A DNA stretch of 43,620 nucleotides from Candidatus Termititenax aidoneus (GTDB taxonomy: Bacteria; Margulisbacteria; Termititenacia; Termititenacales; Termititenacaceae). Under the pieces are notes generated by a model. That model worked only from the letters and a program-made list of their open reading frames with translations. It made no database searches and was not told the DNA's origin. The stretch is from assembly GCA_003864455.1 (NCBI GenBank), contig BGZN01000010.1, positions 1-43,620 of the forward strand, read 5' to 3'. Every line of letters starts with the position of its first letter. Position 1 is the stretch's first letter. The position numbers and the translations under genes were made by a program. Below are positions 6,801 to 15,609 of this stretch, piece by piece.

Positions 6801-7751
6801 ATGACAATAAGAACCGGAGAACCGCTGCTGGCCAGCGATATTAATGACCTGACTTTTTTCCCGAAAGGCACAATTTTGACTTTTAGCTCCGCCGCGTGGG
6901 GCGCGACCAGCACGAGTTTCAAAACTATCTGGAGAATCTGCAATGCCGCCAATCACACCGCCGACCCGGACAATGTGCCGGATCTGACCAATAAATTTCT
7001 GCGCGGCGCGGAAAGTTCCGGCACGGCTGCCGGCGCGGACAGCCAGAGTGTAACTATAACCTCCGCTAATCTCCCCGCGCATACTCACGGAGTGGGCACA
7101 TTAGCTATGTCCACACTATCCGCAACCGAACTGCCCGTGTCCGGATTATCCACAACCAGCCTCTCTATATCCGGCCTGTCTATAAGCGGTCTATCCGTGG
7201 ATACTAGCGGAGCACATACACATTCCGGCAGCGGCACGACAAATACCGGCAGCGGCGGACATACGCATACTGTTTCCGGCAACACGACCACGGGAGGAGG
7301 AGCGCACGGGCATACAATAACCGATCCGGGACATACTCATACATATTCTTCACCAGATTCTTATCATCGTTCTGGCCCAGATTCAGCTCATGTCGCTAAG
7401 GATGACCGATCCTCTGCTACTACAGGAGTAGCCACAACAGGCATTACTATAGGAGACACTACTGGCGCGCATACGCATGCTTTTTCAGTTTCCACTTCTG
7501 AAAACGGCGGAATACATGCTCACGATGTTAATGTAAGTATTCCTGAAGGCGGCTCGCATTCGCACACTATTAGCGGTGGGACTATTTCCGGCGGCTCTAT
7601 CACCGGCAGTATTACCGGCGGCACGGTCAGCGGCAACATCACCGGCGGTACGCTTTCCGGCTCGACAGAAAGCGCTGGCTCTAGTTCGGCGCTCAGCATC
7701 GACACAGTGCCAAGTTACTATACAGTGCTCTATATAATCAAAGTAGTTTGA
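6801..7751 (+). CDS. Phage tail-fiber-tip-like protein 3 (tail collar domain, H-x-H needle)
   Basis: A 316-residue protein closely related to the one at 1005 in its collar (LASDINDLTFFPKGTIL, WRICNA, LTNKFLRGAESSG, LPAHTHG) and in its return arm (GGIHAHDVNVSIPEGGSHSH). H-x-H motifs lie at 94, 139, 154, 169 and 178, then at 224, 239 and 253. The motif-free middle segment at 181-223 (TYSSPDSYHRSGPD onward) differs from protein 1, although its end (TGITIGDTTGAHTH) resembles protein 2. It thus looks mosaic between proteins 1 and 2. The C-terminus is VPSYYTVLYIIKVV. The ribosome site GGGGGAGG lies at 6787-6794. Role inferred as adhesin or receptor binding. Confidence 0.85.
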   Translation: MTIRTGEPLLASDINDLTFFPKGTILTFSSAAWGATSTSFKTIWRICNAANHTADPDNVPDLTNKFLRGAESSGTAAGADSQSVTITSANLPAHTHGVGTLAMSTLSATELPVSGLSTTSLSISGLSISGLSVDTSGAHTHSGSGTTNTGSGGHTHTVSGNTTTGGGAHGHTITDPGHTHTYSSPDSYHRSGPDSAHVAKDDRSSATTGVATTGITIGDTTGAHTHAFSVSTSENGGIHAHDVNVSIPEGGSHSHTISGGTISGGSITGSITGGTVSGNITGGTLSGSTESAGSSSALSIDTVPSYYTVLYIIKVV

Positions 7752-7769
7752 ATTTTCTTACGCTGAAAT

Positions 7770-7816
7770 TTATTCCTCTTCCGCTTTGATCACCCCGACG
7801 TCGAGCCGTTGCTTGA
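7770..7816 (-). pseudogene. gyrA 3'-end relic A
   Basis: The minus strand reads [11 protein letters not shown] and TAA, compared with [11 protein letters not shown] at the end of gyrA. There are 4 mismatches in the last 35 bp, the fewest of the three relics. Relics A, B and C share three bases that differ from the resident gyrA, and all encode EEE where gyrA has EEG. Confidence 0.85.
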
Positions 7817-7979
7817 GCAGCAGGCGGCGGGGTAAAAAACTATAAATAACTTCGGTGTCGGCTATATTCTCGTACATTTCCTGCAATAAATGCTTAATCA
7901 AAGCCGAACGGTCTTTTGTATAGTAATCCGTCAAGAAATCAACCATTTTCTTTTTTAATTTATTTCGAATTTTGCTCAA
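7770..7979 (-). CDS. Small chimeric ORF ending in the gyrA relic
   Basis: A 69-residue frame beginning MSKIRNKLKKKMVDFLTDYY that ends with the last codons of a gyrA copy ([10 protein letters not shown]). It overlaps the end of the GIY-YIG gene by 20 bp, which suggests translational coupling. I do not recognise the first 55 residues. The fusion may be a chance read-through of an insertion junction rather than a functional protein. Confidence 0.45.
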   Translation of the reverse strand: MSKIRNKLKKKMVDFLTDYYTKDRSALIKHLLQEMYENIADTEVIYSFLPRRLLLKQRLDVGVIKAEEE

Positions 7980-8748
7980 AACTAAACTTTATTAACTTCA
8001 TAATGTAATCAAATTCTTTGTCATCAGTAATTCGCAAATCATAATCCCCATTGCCGTGGTGTCCTATGTGTCTCTCCGCCTCTAAGTCGCGAGTTAAACC
8101 GCGCTCGTCTGGCAATTCTCCAGACTTTACATTAAAGAATAGGACAAGGGAGTTTTTGTGAATTTTAATATCAACAAAATTTTTCTTATACGTTTTGAAT
8201 GCAATATAATGTTTTTGCGGTTCTTCAGTTATTCCTTTATTACCAAGCTCCAAAATTTTGTTTCTAAACTGTTCGTATAGTCCACGAATATTGTCGCTGG
8301 CAAAATCTATGTCCCCGCCGGCAGTGTTTCTTCCGCTAATTTCTCTGGCCTCCTCAGCAATCAATTCTGCTTCTTTGTCGGTTTTACTTTCCCTATGTTT
8401 TTCTAAAGCGGTTTTATCAATTTGTGCAAACTTTCTTATTTCTTCTAAATACGCATAAGCATCTTCCGGCGTGATAGAAAAAAATTCTCTGTTTCTTAAT
8501 ACTTTTCCGTGTTCATTTATTTCTTTAGCACGGTATTGGTCAAAATAACTGTGTACTATCTGTTCTGCCATTTTAAGACGTTCGCTTTCGATTTTTAATG
8601 TCGCGTATACCCTATAACTAAGCGGGATTGCCGTTTTATTATTCAAACTTTGCAAGCGTCCGGCCAAATCATCGGTAATTCCTATCTTAATCCAACCGTC
8701 TAAACAAGGATTTGTGAGTATATACAAAACCGATTTTGTTTTTGCCAT
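7960..8748 (-). CDS. GIY-YIG nuclease-like protein with C-terminal DUF5655-like domain
   Basis: A 262-residue protein. The N-terminal part (SVLYILTNPCLDGWIKIGIT, then LAGRLQSLNN and a REFFSI motif) looks like the T5orf172/MUG113 type of GIY-YIG domain. The C-terminal part (KNFVDIKIHKNSLVLFFNVK, GLTRDLEAERHIGHHGNGDY) looks like DUF5655, often found on restriction- or defence-related proteins. The ATG is 8 nt past the gyrA stop, so it is probably co-transcribed with gyrA. It is flanked on the other side by a gyrA 3'-end relic. The DNA target and role are unknown. Confidence 0.75.
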   Translation of the reverse strand: MAKTKSVLYILTNPCLDGWIKIGITDDLAGRLQSLNNKTAIPLSYRVYATLKIESERLKMAEQIVHSYFDQYRAKEINEHGKVLRNREFFSITPEDAYAYLEEIRKFAQIDKTALEKHRESKTDKEAELIAEEAREISGRNTAGGDIDFASDNIRGLYEQFRNKILELGNKGITEEPQKHYIAFKTYKKNFVDIKIHKNSLVLFFNVKSGELPDERGLTRDLEAERHIGHHGNGDYDLRITDDKEFDYIMKLIKFSFEQNSK

Positions 8749-8756
8749 AGAAACGG

Positions 8757-11267
8757 TTATCCTTCCTCCGCTTTAATCACCCCGACGTCGACCACGCTGT
8801 CGCCGCTGTCGAGCTTGATGAGGCGGACACCCATTGCCGCGCGTCCCTGCTCGGAAACATCTTTGACTTTTTGGCGAATGACCACTCCGCTGGAGGTTAC
8901 TACCATGAGGCTGTCCTTTTCGCCGGCGATGCGCATTTTCACCGCGCGGTCTTTGTCGCGCAGGGTAACACAGCGCACGCCGCGCCCGGCGCGTCCCTGA
9001 CAGCGGTATTCGTCAACTTTGGTGCGCTTGCCATAGCCGTTTTGCGAGACGATCACCGCGTAATTGTCCTTGTCTTTTTTCTCCAGAATATCCATAGACA
9101 CCACATGATCTCCCTTGTCCAGCGCGATGCCCCGGACACCTGCGGCATTGCGCCCCATGGCACGCACATCATTTTCGTCAAAACGGATAATCACGCCGTT
9201 GGCTGTCGTGATCAAAATGTCTTTGCTGCCGTCGGTGCGCGCCGCCCAATCCAGCGAGTCGCCCTCGTCCAGTGTAATGGCGATAACACCGCTGCGGCGG
9301 ATATTTTCAAATTCCGTCACTTCGGTTTTCTTGACTGTGCCTTTTTGGGTGGTCATAAAAAGATACTGGCCGGCTTTGGTGAAATCAGCTACTTCAATAG
9401 TGGCGGTAATCTGCTCGCCTTCCTCCAGCTGGACAAAATTGGTAATCGACTGGCCTTTGCTGTTGCGGCTGGCGTCCGGTATTTCGTAGACTTTGACGCG
9501 GTAAACCTTGCCTTTATTCGTAAAAATCACCATGTAGCTGTGCGTGTTCGTGATGAAAACCGAGTCGATCTGGTCTTCCTCGCGCGTTTCCATGCCGGTC
9601 ACGCCGCGGCCGCCACGCTGCTGATTGCGGAAAGAGGTTATCGGCATGCGTTTGATAAAACCGTTGCGCGTCATAAACACCGCGACATCTTCTTCAGGGA
9701 TCAGGTCTTCGATATTCAGCTCCTCGATTTTACCCAAAATCCGCGTGCGCCGCGCGTCGCCGTATTTTTCTTTGACCTCTGCCAACTCGGTTTTGATAAT
9801 TTTCATCACGCGGGTTTTCTTGGCCAAAATGTCCTCATAGTCGGCGATTTGTTTTTTAGTTTCGTTGTAGTCCTCGTGGATCTTGTCGGATTCCAGCGCG
9901 GTCAGCCGCTGCAGTTTCATGTCGAGAATCGCGTTGGCTTGTTTTTCGGTCAGCTTAAATTTTTTCATCAAGCCGTCGCGCGCTTCCGGCACAGTTTTGG
10001 ATTTTTTGATAAGCGCAATCACCGCGTCGAGATTGTCCAGCGCGATGAGCAAGCCCTCTAAAATATGCGCCTTGTCCCTGGCTTTGTTCAGCAAAAACTG
10101 CGTGCGGCGCGTTACGACCGAGATGCGGTGCTCGATGAAATTCTGCAAAATTTCTTTTAAGGTGCAGACTTTGGGAATACCTTCGACAATTGCCAGTTGT
10201 ATCGTGTTGAAATTCACCTGTAAATTGGTGTGTTTGTAAAGCTGATTGAGGACGATTTCCGGACTGGCGTCTTTTTTCAATTCAATATAAATGCGCATGC
10301 CCTGCTGACCGGATTCGTCGCGCAGGTCGGCGATGTTTTGAATTTTTTTATCTTTAACCAAATCGGCGATGCGCACAATCAGTTCGGCTTTGTTGACCTG
10401 ATAGGGCAGCTCCGAAACAATAATACATTCGCGGTCTTTTTTCTGATGCGCCGGCTCGACAGACACCTGCGCGCGCACAGTTACTGAGCCGCGGCCGGTC
10501 AAATACATATTGCGTATGCCGTCTGTGCCGCAAATATTACCGCCCGTCGGAAAATCCGGCCCTTTGATGAACATAAGCAGCGAGTCGTCCGGCAGTTTGG
10601 GGTTGTCGATCAGCGCGGCCAGCCCGTCGCAAATCTCGCCAAGGTTGTGCGGCGGAATATTCGTCGCCATGCCGACCGCGATACCCGATGTGCCGTTGAC
10701 CAGGAGATTGGGTATACGCGCCGGCAAAACCGCCGGCTCGCGCAGGGACTCGTCGTAATTGGGCATGAAATCCACAGTGTCGAGATCGAGATCGGTCATC
10801 AACTCCTCGGAAATCCTGGCCAGGCGCGCCTCGGTGTAACGCATCGCCGCCGGAGCGTCGCCGTCCACCGAACCGAAATTGCCCTGTCCGTCGACCAGCG
10901 GATAACGCAGGCTAAATTCCTGCGCCATGCGCACCAGCGTGTCGTACACGGAAGCGTCGCCGTGCGGGTGATATTTGCCGAGCACATCGCCGACAGTCGT
11001 CGCGGATTTTTTGTACGGCTTATCGCGCGTGATACCATTCTCGTACATCGAGTAGAGCACGCGGCGGTGCACCGGCTTCAGGCCGTCACGCACATCGGGC
11101 AGCGCGCGCCCGACGATCACGCTCATCGCGTAATTGATATACGAAGTCTGCATCTCATCTTCGATGAGCAGGGGTTTTACTCTGGGGTTGGCCGCTTCAG
11201 GATTTTCCGGCGGCTTGGTTTCTTTTTTTTCTTTCGGATTTTCTTTTTTGTTTTTTTTGTCAGCCAT
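8757..11267 (-). CDS. gyrA: DNA gyrase subunit A
   Basis: An 836-residue topoisomerase II A subunit. The catalytic tyrosine is Y144 in [10 protein letters not shown], and the GyrA box QRGGRGV and the six-blade C-terminal domain are present. The ATG at 11267 is chosen because TAGGAG precedes it, overlapping the gyrB stop; a longer frame to 11291 would overlap gyrB. The quinolone-determining segment reads [10 protein letters not shown], so the position equal to E. coli Ser83 is Ala105, as in mycobacteria. The N-terminus has a lysine- and glutamate-rich extension of about 30 residues. It acts with GyrB to supercoil DNA. The 3' end is repeated three times downstream. Confidence 0.98.
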   Translation of the reverse strand: MADKKNKKENPKEKKETKPPENPEAANPRVKPLLIEDEMQTSYINYAMSVIVGRALPDVRDGLKPVHRRVLYSMYENGITRDKPYKKSATTVGDVLGKYHPHGDASVYDTLVRMAQEFSLRYPLVDGQGNFGSVDGDAPAAMRYTEARLARISEELMTDLDLDTVDFMPNYDESLREPAVLPARIPNLLVNGTSGIAVGMATNIPPHNLGEICDGLAALIDNPKLPDDSLLMFIKGPDFPTGGNICGTDGIRNMYLTGRGSVTVRAQVSVEPAHQKKDRECIIVSELPYQVNKAELIVRIADLVKDKKIQNIADLRDESGQQGMRIYIELKKDASPEIVLNQLYKHTNLQVNFNTIQLAIVEGIPKVCTLKEILQNFIEHRISVVTRRTQFLLNKARDKAHILEGLLIALDNLDAVIALIKKSKTVPEARDGLMKKFKLTEKQANAILDMKLQRLTALESDKIHEDYNETKKQIADYEDILAKKTRVMKIIKTELAEVKEKYGDARRTRILGKIEELNIEDLIPEEDVAVFMTRNGFIKRMPITSFRNQQRGGRGVTGMETREEDQIDSVFITNTHSYMVIFTNKGKVYRVKVYEIPDASRNSKGQSITNFVQLEEGEQITATIEVADFTKAGQYLFMTTQKGTVKKTEVTEFENIRRSGVIAITLDEGDSLDWAARTDGSKDILITTANGVIIRFDENDVRAMGRNAAGVRGIALDKGDHVVSMDILEKKDKDNYAVIVSQNGYGKRTKVDEYRCQGRAGRGVRCVTLRDKDRAVKMRIAGEKDSLMVVTSSGVVIRQKVKDVSEQGRAAMGVRLIKLDSGDSVVDVGVIKAEEG

Positions 11268-11275
11268 TTTTTCTC

Positions 11276-13267
11276 CTAAATATCCAGCCACTTCACACTA
11301 TTGGCGCGCTCTTGAATGAAGCGTTTGCGCGGCTCGACCTCAGAACCCATGAGTATCGAAAAAATCTCGTCGGCGCGCACCGCATCTTCCATTTTGACCT
11401 GCAGTAAAACCCGATTTTGCGGATCCATTGTCGTTGACCAGAGCTGATCGGGATTCATCTCGCCCAGGCCTTTGTAACGCTGGACAGCCACGCCAGAGTC
11501 TTTGCCAAATGTTTTGACAACATTTTCCTTTTCTTCATCGGAATAAGCGTACTGGGTTTGCTTGCCTTTTTTGACCAGATACAGCGGCGGCTGGGCGGCG
11601 TAGAGACAGCCTGCCTCGATGACCTTTTTGGCATAACGGTAAAAGAAAGTCAGGAGCAGCGTGCGAATATGCGCTCCGTCCACATCGGCGTCGGTCATAA
11701 TGATGATTTTGTGATAACGCAAATACTGTAAAACTCTTTCCAGCTCATTTTGCGAAGCCGCGTCCGGCACAGTATCGTCGTCCTCGTCATTGCGCGCGGC
11801 GAGTTTGTCAAAAACTTCCGGGCCGATCGCCGAGATCATGTTTTTTAATTCCTCATTTTCCAGCACTTTGTCGAGACGCACTTTTTCGACATTGAGTATC
11901 TTGCCGCGCAGAGGCAGTATCGCCTGAAAATTGCGGTCGCGTCCCTGCTTGGCCGAGCCGCCGGCCGAGTCGCCCTCTACTATATATACTTCGCATTTGG
12001 ACGCGTCGCGGTTGATGCAGTCGGCCAGTTTGCCGGGCAGCGACGAACCTTCCAGCGCGGATTTGCGGCGGGCAAGGTCTTGGGCGTTGCGCGTGGCGTT
12101 GCGCACCCTCTGGGCGATGAGGCACTTATTGACTATCGCTTTGCCGATCGTCGGATTGGCCTCAAAAATGTCCGTCAATCCGGTATCGACCACGCTGTCC
12201 ACAATGCCCTTGATTTCGCTGTTGCCGAGCTTGGATTTGGTCTGGCCTTCAAACTGCGGATTGGGCGCTTTGACGGAAACAATCGCCGTCAGCCCTTCGC
12301 GCACATCGTTGCCGGTAAACAGTTCGTCTTTTTTGAGATTGATCAACTCATATTTTTTGGCAAAATTGTTGATCGAACGGGTCAGCGCCGTGCGGAAGCC
12401 GGACAAATGCGTGCCGCCCTCGCGCGTGCGGATATTGTTCACAAAAGTCAGCATCGTCTCGTCGTAATAATCCTTGCAGTAATGCAGGGACACTTCCACG
12501 TCCACGCCGTCCTGCTCTTTATGAATATAAAGCGGCTTTTTGATCAACGGCTCTTTAGCCTCGTCGATATGCTCGATGTACTCGACTATGCCGCCCTCAA
12601 AACAATAAATTTCTTTTTTTTCGGTTTTTTCGCGGCGGTCGCTGAAAGTGATTTGCAAACCTTTGTTTAAGTAAGTCGTTTCTTTGAAGCGCGTGGACAG
12701 CGTGTCAAAACTAAAGTCCAGCGTTTCAAAAATCGTTTTGTCCGGCAAAAACCTAATTATCGTGCCGGTCGTTTTTTGTTTGGCCTCGTCTTTAAATTCG
12801 CCGATTTTTTTGACCGGAATTCCTTTGTGATAAGTGTTTTTATAAATTTTCTTGTCGCGATGCACCTCGACCTCAAAAGTTTCAGACAACGCGTTGACCA
12901 CGGACGAGCCGACGCCGTGCAAGCCGCCGGAAACTTTGTAGCCGCTTTTGTCAAATTTGCCGCCGGCGTGTAGCGTGGTCAGCACGACCTCGACAGCCGG
13001 AATTTTCGCCTTGTCGTGAAAATCAATGGGGATACCGCGGCCGTTGTCCCAGACAGTGCAGTAGCCGTTTTTCCCGAGAGTAACTTCGATCTCCGTGCAG
13101 TATCCGGCCAGCGCTTCGTCCACGGAATTGTCGACGATTTCGTAAACCAGATGATGCAGACCATAACGGTCGGTCGAGCCGATATACATACCCGGCCGCT
13201 GCCGCACCGCTTCTAAACCCTCTAAAATCTTGATACTGCGCGCGTCGTACTTGTGAGATTCCGCCAT
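11276..13267 (-). CDS. gyrB: DNA gyrase subunit B
   Basis: A 663-residue ATPase subunit of gyrase. The GHKL ATP site is seen in [22 protein letters not shown] and [15 protein letters not shown]. The TOPRIM metal site is in [20 protein letters not shown] and [19 protein letters not shown]. The C-terminal [20 protein letters not shown] is typical. The ATG at 13267 follows GAGGGA; a TTG at 13279 would overlap dciA. The gene lies between dciA and gyrA, closely spaced on one strand, so dciA-gyrB-gyrA likely form an operon. Confidence 0.98.
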   Translation of the reverse strand: MAESHKYDARSIKILEGLEAVRQRPGMYIGSTDRYGLHHLVYEIVDNSVDEALAGYCTEIEVTLGKNGYCTVWDNGRGIPIDFHDKAKIPAVEVVLTTLHAGGKFDKSGYKVSGGLHGVGSSVVNALSETFEVEVHRDKKIYKNTYHKGIPVKKIGEFKDEAKQKTTGTIIRFLPDKTIFETLDFSFDTLSTRFKETTYLNKGLQITFSDRREKTEKKEIYCFEGGIVEYIEHIDEAKEPLIKKPLYIHKEQDGVDVEVSLHYCKDYYDETMLTFVNNIRTREGGTHLSGFRTALTRSINNFAKKYELINLKKDELFTGNDVREGLTAIVSVKAPNPQFEGQTKSKLGNSEIKGIVDSVVDTGLTDIFEANPTIGKAIVNKCLIAQRVRNATRNAQDLARRKSALEGSSLPGKLADCINRDASKCEVYIVEGDSAGGSAKQGRDRNFQAILPLRGKILNVEKVRLDKVLENEELKNMISAIGPEVFDKLAARNDEDDDTVPDAASQNELERVLQYLRYHKIIIMTDADVDGAHIRTLLLTFFYRYAKKVIEAGCLYAAQPPLYLVKKGKQTQYAYSDEEKENVVKTFGKDSGVAVQRYKGLGEMNPDQLWSTTMDPQNRVLLQVKMEDAVRADEIFSILMGSEVEPRKRFIQERANSVKWLDI

Positions 13268-13275
13268 TATTTCCC

Positions 13276-13959
13276 TCAATTTTCGTAAAGCAATTTATGT
13301 AATTTTTTTGGCAAATGTTCCTTGATGATATTATCATTTATTTTATCCGGCGTAAAACCAGTTTTAAGCATAATATACTTGACAGCGGCGGATTTTTCCG
13401 GCGTACGCCACAGCCAGAAAAGGATTTCTTCCTGCAGTTCAGAGAGTACGCCGTTGAAGCGCGTCTCGCCAATCTGCGGCAGAGTATCCTTGATGTCGCG
13501 ATACCGCGCCCACGGCGCTTCGTCGAGACAGCGCCGGATTTCCGCGTCGATTTTGCGGTCTTTTTTATTCTGGCAGAGAATACAGACCCTGCCGCCGCCC
13601 CAAAATTTTTGGCCGCACACCGCGCAAACTTTTTGCGGATAGGAGTTATCCGGCCTATCGGGTTTTTGCGGCTCAACATAGCCGGTCGCTTTGATTTTTA
13701 TTTCCTTAATAACGATTTGCGGACAAAGTGTTCGGTATTTTTCGAGAATAACCGGCCGGAAATATTGTCCCTGCTGCGCCCAGGCCGCCGAAGCCGACGC
13801 CAGGAACAATGTTTTGTTTTTATAAGCGCAGGGCTGGAGTTTGAGATTGCCAGCGGCGACCTGCGGCCAGGCGGCTTTCAGAGTTTCCAGCGCCAGACCG
13901 TCGCGCAACTGATAATTCCTGCCCAGCAGACGCTGGAGTATTTCGCCGAGAGAATTCAT
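13276..13959 (-). CDS. dciA: DciA (DUF721) helicase-loader family protein with zinc ribbon
   Basis: A 227-residue protein. Residues 1-95 (ILQRLLGRNYQLRDGLALE, AAWPQVAAGNLKLQP, LASASAAWAQQG) match the DUF721/DciA family, which loads the replicative helicase DnaB in most bacteria lacking DnaC. A C-terminal part of about 110 residues is unusual: it holds a CAVC...CILC zinc ribbon and a helical tail. The stop overlaps the start region of gyrB. Next to recF in origin, as is common for the family; the two are now separated by accessory genes. A partial second copy of its 5' end lies at 15412-15552. Confidence 0.85.
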   Translation of the reverse strand: MNSLGEILQRLLGRNYQLRDGLALETLKAAWPQVAAGNLKLQPCAYKNKTLFLASASAAWAQQGQYFRPVILEKYRTLCPQIVIKEIKIKATGYVEPQKPDRPDNSYPQKVCAVCGQKFWGGGRVCILCQNKKDRKIDAEIRRCLDEAPWARYRDIKDTLPQIGETRFNGVLSELQEEILFWLWRTPEKSAAVKYIMLKTGFTPDKINDNIIKEHLPKKLHKLLYEN

Positions 13960-14370
13960 TTATTTCAGCACGGCTTGCCGCGCGATATATTTCAAAGCCG
14001 CGGAAGTCAGAAAACCCGAACGGCTTTCGCCCTCCTTGCTGGCCAGCGCATCGATTTTGGTCAATACGCTTTTGGGCAGGGAAATATTTATCCGCAGCAC
14101 TTCTTGCGACAAATCGCCGGTGTTCACATTGACCAGCCCCCAGATATAGTTCGCTTTTTTATATTTACGTTTTAGCCGATCTATCTCCGAAGGGCTGGGC
14201 ACTGGCTCGTCGTCCAGCAACAACCCTTCGATATGCGTTAAAATAGCTTCCTCCGCGTTGTCCAGCGCTTCTTCGATGGTCGCGCCAGCCGAAAAACAAC
14301 CGGGCAAATCCGGCACGGTTACTCCATAGTCGCTGGTTTTGTCCTTTTCGATATACACCGGATATTTCAT
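13960..14370 (-). CDS. hicB: HicB-type antitoxin
   Basis: A 136-residue protein. The N-terminal HicB fold shows YPVYIEKDKTSDYGVTVPDL, PGCFSAGATIEEALDNAEEA. The C-terminal half (RINISLPKSVLTKIDALASK) is a ribbon-helix-helix DNA-binding domain. It would neutralise HicA and bind the palindrome upstream of hicA. Its start overlaps the hicA stop in ATGA, and its stop abuts the dciA start codon with no spacing, so read-through into dciA is possible. Confidence 0.92.
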   Translation of the reverse strand: MKYPVYIEKDKTSDYGVTVPDLPGCFSAGATIEEALDNAEEAILTHIEGLLLDDEPVPSPSEIDRLKRKYKKANYIWGLVNVNTGDLSQEVLRINISLPKSVLTKIDALASKEGESRSGFLTSAALKYIARQAVLK

Positions 14371-14567
14371 CGCTTTCTCCTTTGCCAGTTTAATCCGGCC
14401 TGCCGAAAAATACTTCTTACTGTGCCAATCGGCAAATCGGCTTTTGGGTGCGGAACGGTTACTTTGCCGGACTTGGATTGGTGCTTAAACTGATGATGAC
14501 TGCCGCGAATATTAAAAACAAACCAGCCGTCCTCTTTCAACAGTCTGACAACCTCGCCGCTGCGCAT
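14367..14567 (-). CDS. hicA: HicA-type mRNA interferase toxin
   Basis: A 66-residue toxin: MRSGEVVRLLKEDGWFVFNI, RGSHHQFKH with the catalytic histidine region, KVTVPHPKADLPIGTVRSIF. This is the standard HicA double-stranded-RNA-binding-like fold. The ATG at 14567 is chosen over an in-frame start at 14585, because the latter lies inside the operator. The toxin precedes the antitoxin, the usual order for hicAB. It cleaves mRNA or tmRNA in studied homologues. Confidence 0.92.
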   Translation of the reverse strand: MRSGEVVRLLKEDGWFVFNIRGSHHQFKHQSKSGKVTVPHPKADLPIGTVRSIFRQAGLNWQRRKR

Positions 14568-14568
14568 A

Positions 14569-14603
14569 GTGTGTATTATACACACGCGAATAGCTTCTGT
14601 AAA
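14569..14603 (-). promoter_or_regulatory. hicAB promoter with embedded operator; probable leaderless start
   Basis: On the minus strand TTTACA (14603-14598), a 17-bp spacer and TATAAT (14580-14575) form a near-consensus promoter. The -10 box is inside the near-perfect palindrome GTGTGTATTATACACAC (14569-14585). Only 7 nt lie between the -10 box and the hicA ATG, so the transcript should begin at the ATG. Confidence 0.7.
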
Positions 14604-14701
14604 GAATTGGGTGTTTCGTTCTAAAAATTAAGCCTTTTACTAGTTGCTTTGTAGATTATAGGCCGCTCCGCAAACAAAATCTTTGCTCCAATCTGAATTT
14701 T

Positions 14702-15220
14702 TTATCCGCCGTAGGGGTTAAATAGCCAGCGATTAATTCTCCCTCTTGCCGCAGCATAAATCACATCATCTGGTAGTGAAACATAGTTCCAATTAACAAA
14801 TTCGATGGCCGAATGATATCTATACACCGTAGGCAAAACAATCCACTCGTAATAGTTCATGAGATGCATCTTTCCCATCGGAAGCTTATTAGGATTAACA
14901 TATTTAAGCGCGTCCCAATGTTTTTCACAAGCAAATTTTGCAAAATGAAAATATCCCTCCGCTGAAAATCTTGTTTTATTAATATATTTTAGTGCTTTAC
15001 TGTTAACCCCAGCAGCCGCATAACAAAGCGTGCGATATTGTCCATCGGGCAATTTGCTGTCATCAACCCCGCGGAATATTTCCCCGGAATAATCTCCTTT
15101 AACAGCCCTCAAAAGTTCTTCGTACGAGCAGCCACCAATCTTAGCTGATTCTTTAGCGCCCTCTTGTCTCCGTTCTTTCCAGCCTTCCCAGTAATATCCG
15201 CCTACTATTTTAGTTTGCAT
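14702..15220 (-). CDS. Hypothetical protein with possible DUF4116-like repeats
   Basis: A 172-residue protein behind a very good ribosome site (TAGGAGG before the ATG at 15220). It contains repeated units of the kind ALKYINKTRFSAEGYFHFAK and ALKYVNPNKLPMGKMHLMNY, which weakly recall DUF4116 repeats. I do not recognise a catalytic motif. It lies in the accessory DNA between dciA and recF, flanked by hicAB and by the chimeric relic, and was probably gained with them. Confidence 0.6.
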   Translation of the reverse strand: MQTKIVGGYYWEGWKERRQEGAKESAKIGGCSYEELLRAVKGDYSGEIFRGVDDSKLPDGQYRTLCYAAAGVNSKALKYINKTRFSAEGYFHFAKFACEKHWDALKYVNPNKLPMGKMHLMNYYEWIVLPTVYRYHSAIEFVNWNYVSLPDDVIYAAARGRINRWLFNPYGG

Positions 15221-15307
15221 AGAAAACCTCCTAAAGTTTTTTGCATATCATCAAAGTATCGTAAATTATTTTAAATCGTTTCATTTTTTTAGAGCTTATG
15301 TTTCAGC

Positions 15308-15552
15308 AAATCTTGCCATTCTCGATACTAATAATTTTCATGCCTTGCAACAGCTCCGGCGCAAAACGTCCGGTATCCGTCACTGTAAAAATTTTCTGAT
15401 TGCGCGGAGCGTTTATAAGCGCAGGGCTGGAGTTTGAGATTGCCGGCGGCGACCTGCGGCTAGGCGGCTTTCAGGGTTTCCAGCGCCAGACCGTCGCGCA
15501 GCTGATAATTCCTGCCCAGCAGACGCTGGAGTATTTCGCCGAGAGAGTTCAT
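15308..15552 (-). pseudogene. Chimeric relic: dciA 5' end fused to recF 3' end
   Basis: From 15552 leftward to 15412 the sequence copies the first 141 bp of dciA with about 5 mismatches, including TGG to TAG at 15460-15462, which destroys the frame. It then switches at 15411/15412 to a copy of the end of recF (15411-15308) reading VTDTGRFAPELLQGMKIISI then ENGKIC and a stop. The recF part has roughly 20 mismatches per 100, yet the protein changes are conservative. This is the expected junction of a tandem duplication or a one-sided import event across recF-dciA. Confidence 0.9.
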
Positions 15553-15609
15553 GGGCGGCAATTATAACATCTCGCGGATTTCGCGCGGGAAAATACGTGA
15601 ATTTGTTTC

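Noticed and set aside
5066-7751. Prophage
   Set aside because: No integrase, capsid, portal, terminase, tail or lysis genes lie near the fiber genes; only the regulator accompanies each.
8871-10061. Long plus-strand frame opposite gyrA
   Set aside because: It is antisense to a clear gyrA and its translation has no family features; the frame is open because of GC-biased third positions.
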